From Gammaproteobacteria bacterium (GTDB taxonomy: Bacteria > Pseudomonadota > Gammaproteobacteria > DSM-19610), in the NCBI GenBank assembly GCA_011374975.1, contig DRNU01000152.1, positions 1 to 39,622 on the forward strand: a DNA stretch of 39,622 bases, given 5' to 3'. Positions 18,204 to 27,956 of this stretch are shown here, one piece after another (the first letter of the stretch is position 1; every line of letters begins with the position of its first letter). A model generated the notes under the pieces. It was given only the letters and a program-made list of their open reading frames with translations, was not told the origin of the DNA and did not search any database. The translations under genes were made by a program, and so were the position numbers.

Positions 18204-19598
18204 CTAGTCTTCCATTCTTTCGCGCGCGCGCGCAATGGCGGCCCTGACCTGTGCCGGTGCGGTGCCGCCGAAATGATCGCGCGCCGCCACCGAACCCTCC
18301 AGTGTCAGTACCTCGAAGACATCATCCTCGATAATCGCCGCGAGATCCTGTAACTCCGGCAGGCTCATTTCTGACAGGTCACGCCCGCTGTCGATACCCA
18401 GTCGCACGGCGCGGCCGACAACTTCATGAGCGTCGCGGAATGCCATGCCCTTGCGCACCAGGTAGTCGGCCAGGTCGGTCGCGGTGGAATAGCCGCTGGC
18501 GGCGGCGCGACGCATGTTGTCGCTTTTGCATTGCAGCGCGGGGACCATGTCGGCAAAGGCGCGCAGGCAGTCCAGCAGGGTGTCCACAGTATCGAACAGC
18601 GGTTCCTTGTCTTCCTGGTTGTCCTTGTTATAGGCCAGCGGCTGGCCTTTCATCAGCATCAGCAGCCCGAGCAGGTGTCCGGCGACGCGGCCGGTTTTGC
18701 CGCGCACCAGTTCCGGGACATCCGGGTTTTTCTTCTGCGGCATAATGCTGGAGCCGGTGCAGAAGCGGTCCGGCAGGTCGATGAAGTCGAACTGCGCGGA
18801 GGCCCACAGGATCAGTTCCTCGGAAAAGCGCGACAGGTGGGTGAGTATCAATGCCGCCGCCGCGCAGAATTCGATGGCGAAGTCACGGTCACTGACCGCG
18901 TCCAGCGAGTTCTCGGCCGGTGCCTCGAAGTCCAGCAGTTCGGCCGTGTAATGCCGGTCGATGGGAAAACTGGTGCCGGCCAGCGCCGCGGCGCCCAGCG
19001 GCATGACGTTGACCCGCTTGCGGCAGTCCAGCAGGCGCTGGTGGTCGCGCTGCAGGTTTTCGAACCAGGCCAGCATGTGGTGGCCGAAAGTAACCGGCAT
19101 GGCGACCTGCAGGTGGGTGAAGCCGGGCAGCAGGGTATCCGCCTCGCGTTCGGCCAGTTCCAGCAGACCCTGTTGCAGGCGCCGCAGTTCCCGGCAGGCG
19201 TCATCGATGCGGTCGCGCAGGTAGAGGCGCATGTCGGTTGCCACCTGGTCGTTGCGCGAACGCCCGGTGTGCAGCTTTTTGCCGGCCTCGCCGATCAGCG
19301 CCGTGAGCCGTGCCTCGATGTTCATGTGCACGTCTTCCAGGCTCACCGACCATTCGAAGTCGCCCTGTTCGATAGACGCCTCGATCCGGTCCAGCCCGTC
19401 CAGGATGGCCGCGCACTCGTCGTCGCTGATGACCGCGACTTTCGCCAGCATGCGCGCATGGGCGCGCGAGCCCTGGATATCGTAGCGGTACAGGCGCCGG
19501 TCGAAGCCGACCGAGGCGGTGAAGGCCTCGACAAAAGCATCGGTGGATTCTGTGAATCGCCCCCCCCAGGGTTTGGCGCTGTTCGAATGGTCTGTCAT
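18204..19598 (-). CDS. argH: ArgH, argininosuccinate lyase
   Basis: This enzyme cleaves argininosuccinate to arginine and fumarate, the last step of arginine synthesis. At 464 residues it is full length. Catalytic H162 (GFTHLQ) and S283 in the signature loop [11 protein letters not shown] (282-292) are present, along with TGRSRNDQV (111-119). The start is ATG at 19596-19598. A TATACT -10-like element (19631-19636, minus strand) lies upstream without a good -35. It is divergent from algZ, the arrangement conserved in Pseudomonas (argH | algZ-algR-hemC). Its stop lies 17 bases from the convergent GGDEF-EAL gene. Confidence 0.98.
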   Translation of the reverse strand: MTDHSNSAKPWGGRFTESTDAFVEAFTASVGFDRRLYRYDIQGSRAHARMLAKVAVISDDECAAILDGLDRIEASIEQGDFEWSVSLEDVHMNIEARLTALIGEAGKKLHTGRSRNDQVATDMRLYLRDRIDDACRELRRLQQGLLELAEREADTLLPGFTHLQVAMPVTFGHHMLAWFENLQRDHQRLLDCRKRVNVMPLGAAALAGTSFPIDRHYTAELLDFEAPAENSLDAVSDRDFAIEFCAAAALILTHLSRFSEELILWASAQFDFIDLPDRFCTGSSIMPQKKNPDVPELVRGKTGRVAGHLLGLLMLMKGQPLAYNKDNQEDKEPLFDTVDTLLDCLRAFADMVPALQCKSDNMRRAAASGYSTATDLADYLVRKGMAFRDAHEVVGRAVRLGIDSGRDLSEMSLPELQDLAAIIEDDVFEVLTLEGSVAARDHFGGTAPAQVRAAIARARERMED

Positions 19599-19714
19599 AA
19601 CGGGTCCGGTACTGTTTTCAACAGCGCCCGAGTATACCTCAAAGTACTGTCAGGGCCGGCCGATATTCCCTGAACAGGCCTTAAACCGCCACTCACAAGG
19701 GATGCCTCAGCCGG

Positions 19715-20758
19715 ATGCCACAGGGAAACATCACCAGCCGCAGCCAGCGCGAAGCGCTGTTTCTGCCCAGTTTTTGCGATATCCGCCTGGTGTTCGCCGT
19801 GGTGGTGATCGCCGAGCTGCTGGCTTTCGTGCTGGTGCTGGCCAACAGTCACAACAATCCCTGGAGTGAACTGGGACTGGTTTCATTGTTCCTGCAATGG
19901 ATCGCGTTGTGCAGTGCCGCCATCCTGTGCATGGCGCGGCCGATGCTGGCCCGGCTCAGCAATACCGCTGCGGCGCTGACCGGTTACCTGCTGCTGTTGC
20001 TGACCACGGCGGTGATCAGCGAGCTGGCGTTCCGTGCCGGCGCACCGCTGCGTGGAAGCGACCATGCCGGCTTCCTGTTCCGCAACCTGGGCATCAGCGC
20101 GATTCTCAGCGCGCTGGTACTGCGCTACCTGTACGTTCAGCACCAGTGGCGCCAGCAGATCCAGGCCGAGGCGCAGGCCCGGGTGCAGGCCCTGCAGGCG
20201 CGTATCCGGCCGCATTTCCTGTTCAACAGTATGAACAGTATCGCCGCGCTGACGCGCAGTGACCCGGTGCGCGCCGAACAGGCGGTGCAGGATCTGTCCG
20301 ACCTGTTCCGCATTTCACTGCACGAGGCGTCGGAGCGCGTCACCCTGGAACAGGAACTGGATATTGCGCGGGGCTACCTGCGGCTCGAAGCGCTGCGCCT
20401 CGGCGAGCGCCTGCGGGTCGAATGGGATATCGAACGCCTGCCGCGCAAGCGTCTTGTGCCCTCGCTGATCCTGCAACCGTTGCTGGAGAATGCCGTTTAC
20501 CACGGCGTGGAACCGTTGCCGGCGGGTGGCCTGATCACCATCAGCGGAACTGCCGAGGGGCGGCGTATTGCCATCACCATCCGCAATCCGCGTGTTCCGG
20601 ATACCCGTGGCGGCCACCCGCAGGGCAACCGTATCGCGCTGGAGAATATCCGTTTGCGCCTGCAACTGGCGTTTGGCTCACAGGCCGGCGTGGCCTTGCG
20701 CGAAGTTGGTGACGAGTTTGAAACCACGCTGTATTTCCCGAGGGAGAAGATGCAATGA
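19715..20758 (+). CDS. algZ: AlgZ-like LytS-family sensor histidine kinase
   Basis: A 347-residue membrane kinase. The N-terminal half has several hydrophobic segments (about 24-44, 55-74, 87-104, 124-140), then the LytS-type His kinase domain with phospho-acceptor H167 in RPHFLFNSMNS, an N-box LQPLLENAVYHGVEP and a C-terminal GNRIALENIRLRL segment. In Pseudomonas AlgZ (FimS) acts with AlgR to control alginate, type IV pili and virulence; the signal is unknown. The start is ATG at 19715. The stop overlaps the algR start (ATGA at 20755-20758), so the pair is translationally coupled. Position between argH and hemC supports the AlgZ name. Confidence 0.9.
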   Translation: MPQGNITSRSQREALFLPSFCDIRLVFAVVVIAELLAFVLVLANSHNNPWSELGLVSLFLQWIALCSAAILCMARPMLARLSNTAAALTGYLLLLLTTAVISELAFRAGAPLRGSDHAGFLFRNLGISAILSALVLRYLYVQHQWRQQIQAEAQARVQALQARIRPHFLFNSMNSIAALTRSDPVRAEQAVQDLSDLFRISLHEASERVTLEQELDIARGYLRLEALRLGERLRVEWDIERLPRKRLVPSLILQPLLENAVYHGVEPLPAGGLITISGTAEGRRIAITIRNPRVPDTRGGHPQGNRIALENIRLRLQLAFGSQAGVALREVGDEFETTLYFPREKMQ

Positions 20759-21492
20759 AATGCCTGGTTGTCGATGACGAAGCCCTGGCCAGGGAACGCC
20801 TTGTGCGCCTGCTTGATGAGCTGGGTGAATGGCAGTTGAGCGGCGAGGCGGCCAGCGGCGAACAGGCGCTGCAGCAGGTACAGCAGTTGCAGCCCGACCT
20901 GGTGCTGATGGATATCCGTATGCCCGGCATGGACGGTCTTGAGGCGGCGCGGCATATGGCCCAGCTGGAACAGCCGCCGGCAGTGGTGTTTACCACGGCC
21001 TATGGCGACCATGCACTGGAAGCGTTCGAGACCCAGGCGGTCGACTACCTGCTGAAACCGATTCACCCGGAGCGCCTGCAACAGGCGCTGGAAAAAGCGC
21101 GACGTCTCAGCCGGGCGCAACTGGAGGAACTGCAGCAGGCACAGACCGGCAGCCAGCGCACGCACCTGTGTGCGCGCAATCGTGGCAACCTGGAACTGAT
21201 TCCGGTGCCGGAAGTGGTATACCTGCAGGCCGATCACAAATACGTCACGGTATGTGCGCCGGGCCGCCAGATTCTGATCGAGGATTCCCTGAAATCGCTG
21301 GAGCAGGAATTTTCCGGCTGTTTCATCCGCATTCACCGCAATGCACTGGTGGCGATCCATGCGATCCGGGGTCTTGAGAAGGATGCCGAAGGCCATCACT
21401 GCGTGGTCCTGGCCGGCGTCGACGAACGGCTGGAAGTCAGTCGGCGTTTGTTGCCGGAGGTGCGCAAGCGTATCAGGGCCGGGGTGGTCTAG
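20755..21492 (+). CDS. algR: AlgR-like LytTR response regulator
   Basis: A 245-residue regulator with an N-terminal receiver domain (acidic D7/D8, phospho-acceptor D53 in LMDIRMPGMDG, T80, K101 in LLKPIHPERL) and a C-terminal LytTR DNA-binding domain (about 140-245, with HLCARNRGNLELIPVPEVVYLQADHKYV and FIRIHRNALV). It should be phosphorylated by the overlapping AlgZ and bind DNA as a dimer. Targets cannot be told from this window, though hemC-D-X-Y lie just downstream. The stop shares a CTAG palindrome (21489-21492) with the stop of the convergent thioredoxin-like gene. Confidence 0.93.
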   Translation: MKCLVVDDEALARERLVRLLDELGEWQLSGEAASGEQALQQVQQLQPDLVLMDIRMPGMDGLEAARHMAQLEQPPAVVFTTAYGDHALEAFETQAVDYLLKPIHPERLQQALEKARRLSRAQLEELQQAQTGSQRTHLCARNRGNLELIPVPEVVYLQADHKYVTVCAPGRQILIEDSLKSLEQEFSGCFIRIHRNALVAIHAIRGLEKDAEGHHCVVLAGVDERLEVSRRLLPEVRKRIRAGVV

Positions 21493-21992
21493 TGCGGTGC
21501 TTCACACCCCGTCTGTTCGCGTAATTTATCCTGCGCCGCATCCAGTGCCTGGTCCAGGTACCCGCCATAGAATTCCAGCGTCGTGACCCCGACCATACGT
21601 TCAGCCAGTTCCCTGCCCTGTGCGTCGACAAACAGTAATGTCGGTGTAACGAAGACCTTGTAGCGTCCGGCCAGTTGCGCTGCGCTGACCGGCTTGCCGG
21701 TGAAGTCGCGTAATTCGAGGTCGCGGTCCAGCACCAGCTTGCGCATCAGTACACGCCGGTCGTAATCCCGGTTCAACAGCGTAGGCGCGAGAATCTCGCG
21801 TTCCAGCAGAACGCAGTAATCACAATCATCGGCGGCAAACTCCAGCAACAGCGGTACACAGCTGCGTTCGGCCTGCTGCCCGGCCTGTGCCAGGCTGTCC
21901 GCCAGCGGCACGTCGGCCAGGGCGTGACTGGCAGAGAAGATCATTGTCGCAGCCAATACCCGGGCTACCCACTTGCGTCTGTTGTACTTCAC
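21489..21992 (-). CDS. Exported thioredoxin-fold protein (CxxC)
   Basis: A 167-residue protein with an N-terminal signal peptide ([26 protein letters not shown], cleavage after ALA) and a thioredoxin fold. The redox motif is C57-D-Y-C60 in [11 protein letters not shown] and the cis-proline loop is [15 protein letters not shown]. It resembles SoxW/thioredoxin-like disulfide reductases acting in the periplasm; the partner is unknown. It lies on the opposite strand inside the conserved algR-hemC gap, with its start only 42 bases from hemC, so the two share a divergent promoter region. Its stop overlaps the algR stop. Confidence 0.87.
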   Translation of the reverse strand: MKYNRRKWVARVLAATMIFSASHALADVPLADSLAQAGQQAERSCVPLLLEFAADDCDYCVLLEREILAPTLLNRDYDRRVLMRKLVLDRDLELRDFTGKPVSAAQLAGRYKVFVTPTLLFVDAQGRELAERMVGVTTLEFYGGYLDQALDAAQDKLREQTGCEAPH

Positions 21993-22034
21993 TCGCTATG
22001 CTCCCTGATCGTTTCTTCGAGTGGCCAAATCCGT

Positions 22035-22979
22035 ATGTCTGACTCCACACTCCGTATTGCAACCCGTAAAAGCCCCCTGGCCCTGTGGCAGGCCAACCAT
22101 GTGCGCGATGCGCTGCTGGCAAGGAATCCCGGACTGGATGTCGAGTTGCTCACTATGACAACACAGGGCGACAAAATACTCGATACCCCGCTCGCCAAGG
22201 TCGGAGGAAAAGGCCTGTTCGTCAAGGAGTTGGAGCTCGGCATGCTGGAGGGACGGGCTGACCTGGCGGTGCATTCCATGAAGGATGTCCCGGTGGAGTT
22301 CCCTGACGGCCTCGGCCTGGCGGCCATTCTGCCGCGCGAAGATCCGCGTGATGCATTGATTTCAAACAACTTTTCCAGTATCGACGCGCTGCCGCAGGGA
22401 GCCCGGGTGGGGACTTCCAGCCTGCGCCGCCAGTGCCAGCTGCGCGCGCGCCGGCCGGACCTGGTGATACTGGACCTGCGCGGTAACATTAATACCCGCA
22501 TTGGCAAGCTGGACAACGGTGACTACGACGCCATCCTGCTGGCCGCGGCCGGCGTCAGGCGCATGGGCTGGGAAGCGCGTATCACCGAATTGTTGGCGCC
22601 GGAACAGTTTGTGCCGGCCATTGGCCAGGGTGCCATCGGTATCGAGATCCGCAACGACGATGCGCGCGTACGCGCCCTGGTGGAGGCGCTGAATGATGCG
22701 CAGACCGCGACCCGGGTTGCCGCCGAACGGGCGCTCAACGAGGCGCTGCAGGGCGGTTGCCAGGTGCCCATCGCGGGTTATTCGGAAATCAGCCACGGCG
22801 TCATCCTGTTGCGCGCCGTGGTGGGCCGCCCGGATGGCAGCGAGCTGGTGCAGGGCGTGATCAGCGGCCGCCCGGAAGACGCCGAAGAGCTGGGACGGGT
22901 GCTGGCTGAAGACCTGCTGTCGCGCGGCGCCCGGGAGATTCTGGACGCAGTGTATGACGAAGCGGCGGATGAACACTGA
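22035..22979 (+). CDS. hemC: HemC, porphobilinogen deaminase
   Basis: This enzyme polymerises four porphobilinogen units into hydroxymethylbilane. It is 314 residues from ATG at 22035 ([20 protein letters not shown], the family N-terminus); the frame is open upstream but that overlaps the divergent gene. The dipyrromethane cofactor cysteine is C242 in [12 protein letters not shown], and catalytic D84 lies in HSMKDVP, both at the E. coli positions. It overlaps hemD by 11 or 26 bases depending on the hemD start, so hemC-hemD are translationally coupled. Confidence 0.98.
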   Translation: MSDSTLRIATRKSPLALWQANHVRDALLARNPGLDVELLTMTTQGDKILDTPLAKVGGKGLFVKELELGMLEGRADLAVHSMKDVPVEFPDGLGLAAILPREDPRDALISNNFSSIDALPQGARVGTSSLRRQCQLRARRPDLVILDLRGNINTRIGKLDNGDYDAILLAAAGVRRMGWEARITELLAPEQFVPAIGQGAIGIEIRNDDARVRALVEALNDAQTATRVAAERALNEALQGGCQVPIAGYSEISHGVILLRAVVGRPDGSELVQGVISGRPEDAEELGRVLAEDLLSRGAREILDAVYDEAADEH

Positions 22980-23757
22980 CGAGCTGCCGTTGAACGGGGC
23001 CGGGGTGCTGGTGACGCGCCCGGCCGCGCAGGCCGATGCCCTGTGCCGGCTCATCGAGCAGCAGGGTGGTGAGGTATACCGCTTCCCGGTGCTGGAAATC
23101 CGGGCCAGCGACCGGCCCCAGGCGCTGGCCGATGCCATCGAACGGCTGGATGACTATGACTGGGCATTCTTCGTCAGCGCCAATGCCGTCGACATGGCGC
23201 TGACGCGTATCCTGGAACAGCGTAACTGGCCGGATGCCCTGAATATTGCCGTGGTCGGCAAGCGTTCCGCCACCGAGCTGGAGCGCTTTGGCCTGACAGC
23301 TGACCTGGTTCCGGAGCACAAATTCAACAGCGAGGCGCTGCTGGCCATGCCACCCATGCACGAGGTGGAAGGCCTGCGCTGCGTGATTTTCCGCGGCAAT
23401 GCCGGGCGTGAGTACCTGGCCGATACCTTGCGCGAGCGTGGTGCGGAAGTCGACTACGTGGAGGCTTACCAGCGCGTGCGCCCGAGCGGCGATGCCGAGG
23501 CCCTGTTGCAGCACTGGCGCGCGGGGAAAATCGATATCGTGCAGGTGAACAGCGAGGAAAGCCTGCAAAATCTTATCGCCATGCTGGGTGCGGCAGGCCA
23601 GTCACTGTTACGTGCCACGCCGCTGCTGGTGGTCAGCGAACGTATGCTGCCGCGCGTCAGGGCGCTGGGTTTTGAACAACCGCCACTGCTGGCGGCCAAC
23701 GCCACTGACCAGGCGGTGCTGGATGCGCTGCTGGCATGGCGCACGAGCCAGGTGTGA
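22954..23757 (+). CDS. hemD: HemD, uroporphyrinogen-III synthase
   Basis: This enzyme closes hydroxymethylbilane with inversion of ring D to give uroporphyrinogen III, the branch point to heme, siroheme and cobalamin. The coordinates give 267 residues from ATG 22954; an in-frame ATG at 22969 would give 262, and neither has a clear ribosome-binding site because the start lies inside hemC. The bilobed HemD fold is recognised from [34 protein letters not shown] and the [13 protein letters not shown] segment. Sequence divergence is normal for HemD, and position right after hemC secures the call. Confidence 0.95.
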   Translation: MTKRRMNTDELPLNGAGVLVTRPAAQADALCRLIEQQGGEVYRFPVLEIRASDRPQALADAIERLDDYDWAFFVSANAVDMALTRILEQRNWPDALNIAVVGKRSATELERFGLTADLVPEHKFNSEALLAMPPMHEVEGLRCVIFRGNAGREYLADTLRERGAEVDYVEAYQRVRPSGDAEALLQHWRAGKIDIVQVNSEESLQNLIAMLGAAGQSLLRATPLLVVSERMLPRVRALGFEQPPLLAANATDQAVLDALLAWRTSQV

Positions 23758-23833
23758 AAGCCGCTCCAGTAGCCAACCGACTGCGCCTGCACACCACACT
23801 GGTACCTGTAATGCCATCGGGTACAATGCTTCC

Positions 23834-25042
23834 ATGAATGAATCGAGTGCAACACCTCCCGTGCCCGTTTCTGAACCGACAGCAGAGCCGGAATCTCAAC
23901 CCGGGCCTGAAATCCGGCCTGAATCTCCGTCCGAAATACCGCCCGAAACACCGCCGCCGGCGAAGTCCGGCAGCGTTGCCGCATTGGTCCTGGCACTGCT
24001 GGCACTGGGCTTGTCCATCGGACTGGCCGCAGCCGCCTGGTTCTCCTGGCACCAGTTGCAGCGGGTCAGCAATGACCTGGACGGTATCGAGACGCGCCTG
24101 GACCAGCGCCTGCAGCCGCTGCGCAGTTCCCTGAGCGATATCGACCGGCTGGTCCAGGACCAGCGCCGGCAGCTGGATACGCGGCTGGAGTCGCTGGCCG
24201 GGGAGCAGGCACGTGTGGCGCAGCGGGTCAGTGTCCTGGCATCGCTGGTGGGCCGCAGCGAGCAGGGCTGGACGCTCGCCGAGGTGGAATACCTGTTGCG
24301 TATCGCCAGCCAGCGCCTGCAATTACAGCGTGATACCGGTACCGCGCGCGTGGCGCTCGAGGCAGCGGATGCACGGCTGCGTGATCTGGCCGACCCGCAT
24401 TTCCTGGTCGTGCGTGAACAGATCGCAAAAGAACTGGACGCCCTGGCGCGGGTGCCGGCGGTGGACCGTGACGGCATCTCGGCAACGCTGACGGCATTGA
24501 TGGCGCGCATCGACGCGCTACCGGTGGCGGGCAGTGATTACCAGCCGGTTGCGGCACGGGAGACGGCTGAGTCTGAAAAAGAAACCGGGGCTCCGACGGT
24601 ACAGGACTGGCGCGAACTTCCCGCCTTGCTGTGGTCGGTCGTCTCCGACCTGTTCCGCATCCGCGAACACGAACAGCAGATCAAGCCGATGTTGCCGCCC
24701 GAGCGCGAGTATTTCCTGCGTGAAAACCTGCGCCTGCAATTATCCGCCGCGCGCCTTGCGCTGCTGCGCGATGACAGCGCGCAGTACCGTCTGTCACTTG
24801 AGACAGCGGCCGGCTGGCTGGAAGACTATTTCGCCAGTGACGACCAGGTGCACGGGATGCAGGCGCAGCTGGAAAAACTGGCCGCTGTCGCGATCACGCC
24901 GGATCTGCCCGATGTGTCCGCCGCGCTGCGCCTGTTGCGCCGGCAGCTGAAAATCGAGACGCCGGCCGCGCCGTCCGACACGCAACCCGGGTCGGAAGCG
25001 GAACCGCCACAGGACAACGAAAAGCAGGACAGTAATCCATGA
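23834..25042 (+). CDS. hemX: HemX-like membrane protein
   Basis: A 402-residue inner-membrane protein encoded after hemD in gammaproteobacteria. From ATG 23834 there is a Pro/Glu-rich cytoplasmic N-terminus (1-43), one transmembrane helix (about 47-70, AALVLALLALGLSIGLAAAAWF), a coiled-coil stretch (about 75-150) and a helical C-terminal domain ending in an acidic tail. Many HemX proteins are annotated as putative uroporphyrinogen-III methyltransferase, but I see no SAM-binding motif here, so that activity should not be assumed. The frame is open upstream inside hemD, a shadow. The stop overlaps the hemY start (ATGA). Confidence 0.92.
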   Translation: MNESSATPPVPVSEPTAEPESQPGPEIRPESPSEIPPETPPPAKSGSVAALVLALLALGLSIGLAAAAWFSWHQLQRVSNDLDGIETRLDQRLQPLRSSLSDIDRLVQDQRRQLDTRLESLAGEQARVAQRVSVLASLVGRSEQGWTLAEVEYLLRIASQRLQLQRDTGTARVALEAADARLRDLADPHFLVVREQIAKELDALARVPAVDRDGISATLTALMARIDALPVAGSDYQPVAARETAESEKETGAPTVQDWRELPALLWSVVSDLFRIREHEQQIKPMLPPEREYFLRENLRLQLSAARLALLRDDSAQYRLSLETAAGWLEDYFASDDQVHGMQAQLEKLAAVAITPDLPDVSAALRLLRRQLKIETPAAPSDTQPGSEAEPPQDNEKQDSNP

Positions 25043-26292
25043 AATGGCTGCTGCTGGGACTGCTGGCGCTGGTCGCCTCGGTAACGGTTGCGCTGGTGGC
25101 CCTGCCGGACCCGGGTTATGTCCTGCTGGGCTATGGCAAATACAGTGTCGAGACCTCGCTGCTGGTGCTGGTGGTTGTGCTGCTGCTGGCCTATGTTGCG
25201 CTGCGTCTGCTGGCGGGTATCTGGCATACGCCTGCGCGCCTGCAGCACTGGGAGCGCCAGCGGCACCTGCGCCGGCTGCACAGGCAGTTTGACCGGGCCG
25301 TGATCGAGATGGCCGAGGGTCGCCTGGAACGCGCCGAACGGCGTCTGGCGCGGGTACTGAAATCACCGGCGGCGCCCCTGCAGGCTTACCTGCTGGCGGC
25401 GCACGCTGCCAGCAGAACCGGCGCCGACCTGCGTTGCGACAGTTACCTGAACCTGGCCGGCGAACGCATGCCCGATGCGCAGACGGCCATTGCCCTGACC
25501 CGCGCCGAACTGCTGTTGCACAGCGCACGCCTGGAGCAGGCACAAACCGTGCTGACACAGTTGCGTGCCCGCCTGCCACGTAACAGCAAGGTGCTGCGCC
25601 TGTCGATGCAGCTCTGCCTGCAGCAGCAGGACTGGCAGAAATTGCGTGAGTTGCTGCCGGAACTGCGCCGCGGCCAGGTTCTGGATGAACCGCAATGGCA
25701 GCAGCTGGCGGTACAGGTCTATCGCGAGCAGGTGCTGGCTCTGTCCTCGGCCAGCGATGTCGAGGCGTTGCAGGCGAGCTGGAAACAGTTACCGCCCCCG
25801 GTGCAGCAGGACCAGGATTTGCTGGCCGTCTATATCGAACAACTGCTGCGCCTCGGCGAGCACGAGCAGGCCGGGCAACTGCTGACGGCGCGGCTCAAGC
25901 AGGACTGGAACCAGCGCCTGGTGCACCTGTTCGGCGAATTGCAGGGCGCCGACAGCATGGCACAACAGACACAGGCCGAACGCTGGCTTGAACAGCACGG
26001 GCAGGACCCGGTGTTGCTGCTGAGCCTGGCCAGGATCAGCCTGCACAACAAGCTGTGGGGCAAGGCACGCAGCTATCTTGAAGCCAGTATCGAAATCCAG
26101 CCGAGTGCGGAAGCCTGGCGCCTGCTGGGCAACCTGCTGGAACAGCTGGAGGAGCCGGACAAGGCTGCCGACTGTTACCGTCGCGGGCTGGAGCTGGTGG
26201 ATCGCGGGCGCCCGGGGGCGGCATTGCCGGCACCCCTGGCGGACGCGGAATGGCCGGAGGATACCGTGCCGCTGGTCAGCCGTTCTGTTTGA
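25039..26292 (+). CDS. hemY: HemY, TPR membrane protein of the heme cluster
   Basis: A 417-residue protein with two N-terminal hydrophobic segments (about 2-22 and 35-62), the HemY_N domain, then TPR-like helical repeats over most of the remaining chain (for example LERAERRLARVLKSP and AKSYLEASIEIQPSAEAWRLLGNLLEQ-type units). This proteobacterial HemY is unrelated to the protoporphyrinogen oxidase also called HemY in Bacillus; it probably scaffolds heme-pathway proteins at the membrane. It is translationally coupled to hemX (ATGA overlap). Its 3' end overlaps the convergent reductase gene by 17 bases. Confidence 0.93.
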   Translation: MKWLLLGLLALVASVTVALVALPDPGYVLLGYGKYSVETSLLVLVVVLLLAYVALRLLAGIWHTPARLQHWERQRHLRRLHRQFDRAVIEMAEGRLERAERRLARVLKSPAAPLQAYLLAAHAASRTGADLRCDSYLNLAGERMPDAQTAIALTRAELLLHSARLEQAQTVLTQLRARLPRNSKVLRLSMQLCLQQQDWQKLRELLPELRRGQVLDEPQWQQLAVQVYREQVLALSSASDVEALQASWKQLPPPVQQDQDLLAVYIEQLLRLGEHEQAGQLLTARLKQDWNQRLVHLFGELQGADSMAQQTQAERWLEQHGQDPVLLLSLARISLHNKLWGKARSYLEASIEIQPSAEAWRLLGNLLEQLEEPDKAADCYRRGLELVDRGRPGAALPAPLADAEWPEDTVPLVSRSV

Positions 26293-27310
26293 TTTTGTCC
26301 AGCACGTCGCTGGCGAATTCAAAAGCGTCCGAATACATTTTATCGACCGCTGCGCCCTGCGCGACCAGCGCCGGCATGGCTGACTCGATCATTACCGGCG
26401 GGCCGCTCATATAAATATCATGCCCGGAAAGGTCGGCGTAGCCGGCCAGCAGTGCCTCGCTCACCAGTCCCGTCGCACCCTGCCAGTCATCACCCTGCTC
26501 CGGGTCTGACAGTACCGGCGTATAGCTGAAATTCGGGTGTTCCTGCTGCCACTTGCGCGGTAGCTCATCCATGTACAGGTCGCGCCTGGCGCGTACCCCC
26601 CAGAACAGGTGGATGGGTTGGTCCAGGCCGGTATGAAAGGCATGTTCCAGCATGCCTTTCAGCGGTGCGATGCCGGTACCGCCGCCCATCATCAGGATCG
26701 GGCGCGAGGAGTTCTCGCGCAGGTAAAAGGAGCCCAGCGGCCCCTTGATGCGCAGCAGTGCCCGGTCCTTCATTTCATCGAACACATGGCCGGTAAAGGA
26801 GCCGCCCGGTACGTGGCGGATGTGCAGCTCCAGGAATTCATCCTGATGTGGCGCATTGGCGATCGAGAAAGCGCGCTGACGTCCGTCCCTGAGCAGGAAC
26901 TCGATGTACTGGCCGGCGAAGAACTGCATGCGTTCCGCTTCCGGCAGCTTGAGCTTGACCAGCATCACATCGTGCGACAGGCGTTCGAGTTTTTCGGCAC
27001 GGCACGGCAGGGTTTTGATGCAGATATCCTGTTCCGCCTGGACTTCACGCACGCTGAGGGACAGGTCACTGGTGGCGTGGGCCTGGCAGATAACCACCTG
27101 GTTGCCGGCATCTTCGTCGAGGACCTCCGGCTCTCCGTCCGGGTAGTGCAGGTGGCCTTTCTCCAGCGTCGCGATACAGGTGCCACAGGCACCGTTGCGG
27201 CAGCCGTAGGGCAGGCCGATACCGTGCCGCAGCGCCGCATCGAGGATGGTCTCATGGGCCTCGATGGGAAAACGGTGACCGCTGGTTGTGATCTCGACCT
27301 GGAAAGTCAT
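26276..27310 (-). CDS. Ferredoxin-domain NAD(P)H:flavin reductase (CDP-6-deoxy-delta-3,4-glucoseen reductase-like)
   Basis: A 344-residue reductase with an N-terminal plant-type 2Fe-2S domain (C37, C42, C45 in YGCRNGACGTC and C75 in VICQAHA), a flavin-binding barrel (RAFSIANAP motif at about 151-159) and a C-terminal NAD(P)-binding domain (MMGGGTGIAPLKGML). Database-style naming is CDP-6-deoxy-delta-3,4-glucoseen reductase, but no deoxysugar genes are nearby, so it is better viewed as a Fre-like electron-transfer enzyme. In several gammaproteobacteria a fre-type reductase sits next to ubiD; here ubiD is about 3 kb away on the same strand, with a chemoreceptor pair between. It could supply reduced flavin, which is inference. 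Start ATG 27308-27310. Confidence 0.88.
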   Translation of the reverse strand: MTFQVEITTSGHRFPIEAHETILDAALRHGIGLPYGCRNGACGTCIATLEKGHLHYPDGEPEVLDEDAGNQVVICQAHATSDLSLSVREVQAEQDICIKTLPCRAEKLERLSHDVMLVKLKLPEAERMQFFAGQYIEFLLRDGRQRAFSIANAPHQDEFLELHIRHVPGGSFTGHVFDEMKDRALLRIKGPLGSFYLRENSSRPILMMGGGTGIAPLKGMLEHAFHTGLDQPIHLFWGVRARRDLYMDELPRKWQQEHPNFSYTPVLSDPEQGDDWQGATGLVSEALLAGYADLSGHDIYMSGPPVMIESAMPALVAQGAAVDKMYSDAFEFASDVLDKIKQNG

Positions 27311-27391
27311 GCGGGTTCCAATAGCGAAAGATTCCCATTCTCGTTCATTTCAGGTTGCGGGTAAACGTCTGAAATTATGTTGAAATCAGTA

Positions 27392-27410
27392 CCGGCCTAT
27401 TTCAGGCCGG
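27392..27410 (-). terminator. Inverted repeat at the 3' end of the DUF2892 gene
   Basis: A perfect 7-bp stem (CCGGCCT / AGGCCGG) with a 5-base loop spans the stop codon of the DUF2892 gene. The following minus-strand bases (TACTGATTTC) are only modestly T-rich, so it may be a weak terminator or simply an mRNA-end hairpin. Confidence 0.3.
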
Positions 27411-27789
27411 CCCATTTCATCGCCAGGAACATCGGGCAGACGCCGCTGATACCGGCGCCGAGGATGGCAAAGCCCATGAACCAGGGCACAAACCAGAGGG
27501 CTTCCGGGTAGGCGAAGACCCCGAGGGCCAGCATTGCAGCCACTGTCAGGCGCCAGCCGCGTTCGGCCTCGAACGCGGTACGGGCGTGAAACGGGATACC
27601 GAGCGAGCCCTCACAGGGATCGCCTGTGTTGCCGTAGCGCAGCTTCGATACCACGCGCGGTATGCGCAGATTGGTGACGGCTTCGAACCCGGCCAGGGCG
27701 ATCAGGGCATAGAGTACCGGGAGGGCGTCAAAGTACAGGCCAAGCAGTAACGCGATGCCGAACATCATCCGGTAGAGTCGATTGCTCAC
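27397..27789 (-). CDS. Tandem DUF2892 (YgaP-type) membrane protein
   Basis: A 130-residue inner-membrane protein made of two DUF2892-like hairpins. The first has hydrophobic helices at about 9-20 and 24-37 (MFGIALLLGLYF, LPVLYALIALAGF), then a soluble loop with one Cys (GDPCEGSLG), then a second pair at about 80-95 and 98-115, ending in the family signature GISGVCPMFLAMKWAGLK. DUF2892 domains often occur with rhodaneses (YgaP); here no rhodanese is fused, but an exported rhodanese is encoded about 6 kb away. The start is ATG at 27787-27789, divergent from the chemoreceptor gene. Function unknown. Confidence 0.82.
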   Translation of the reverse strand: MSNRLYRMMFGIALLLGLYFDALPVLYALIALAGFEAVTNLRIPRVVSKLRYGNTGDPCEGSLGIPFHARTAFEAERGWRLTVAAMLALGVFAYPEALWFVPWFMGFAILGAGISGVCPMFLAMKWAGLK

Positions 27790-27884
27790 GTGTTTTTTCC
27801 TGTGGCTGCTGGATCAGACAGAGCGGCGTTACTGTCAATATAGACAATCGGCGTGAAGCCGGCGGAGTTTAGTGCTCGCACCCA

Positions 27885-27911
27885 TAAAGTGCAGGGCCGG
27901 ACAGCCGTTAA
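27885..27911 (+). promoter_or_regulatory. FliA (sigma-28) type promoter of the chemoreceptor gene
   Basis: TAAA (27885-27888), exactly 15 bases, then GCCGTTAA (27904-27911), matching the flagellar sigma-28 consensus TAAA-N15-GCCGATAA at 11 of 12 positions. It is oriented toward the methyl-accepting protein starting at 27957, leaving a leader of about 40 bases that includes the ribosome-binding AGGAG. Strong motif and a fitting target gene. Confidence 0.8.
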
Positions 27912-27956
27912 CAGTTTTGCCATAAGGAAAGCTGTGTTTTATCAGGAGATCCCGGA

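Noticed and set aside
23834-25042. HemX as a uroporphyrinogen-III methyltransferase
   Set aside because: No SAM-binding motif is visible; the protein is a membrane-anchored coiled-coil type.
26276-27310. Deoxysugar biosynthesis role for the reductase
   Set aside because: No other nucleotide-sugar gene is nearby and the domain set is shared by general flavin/ferredoxin reductases.
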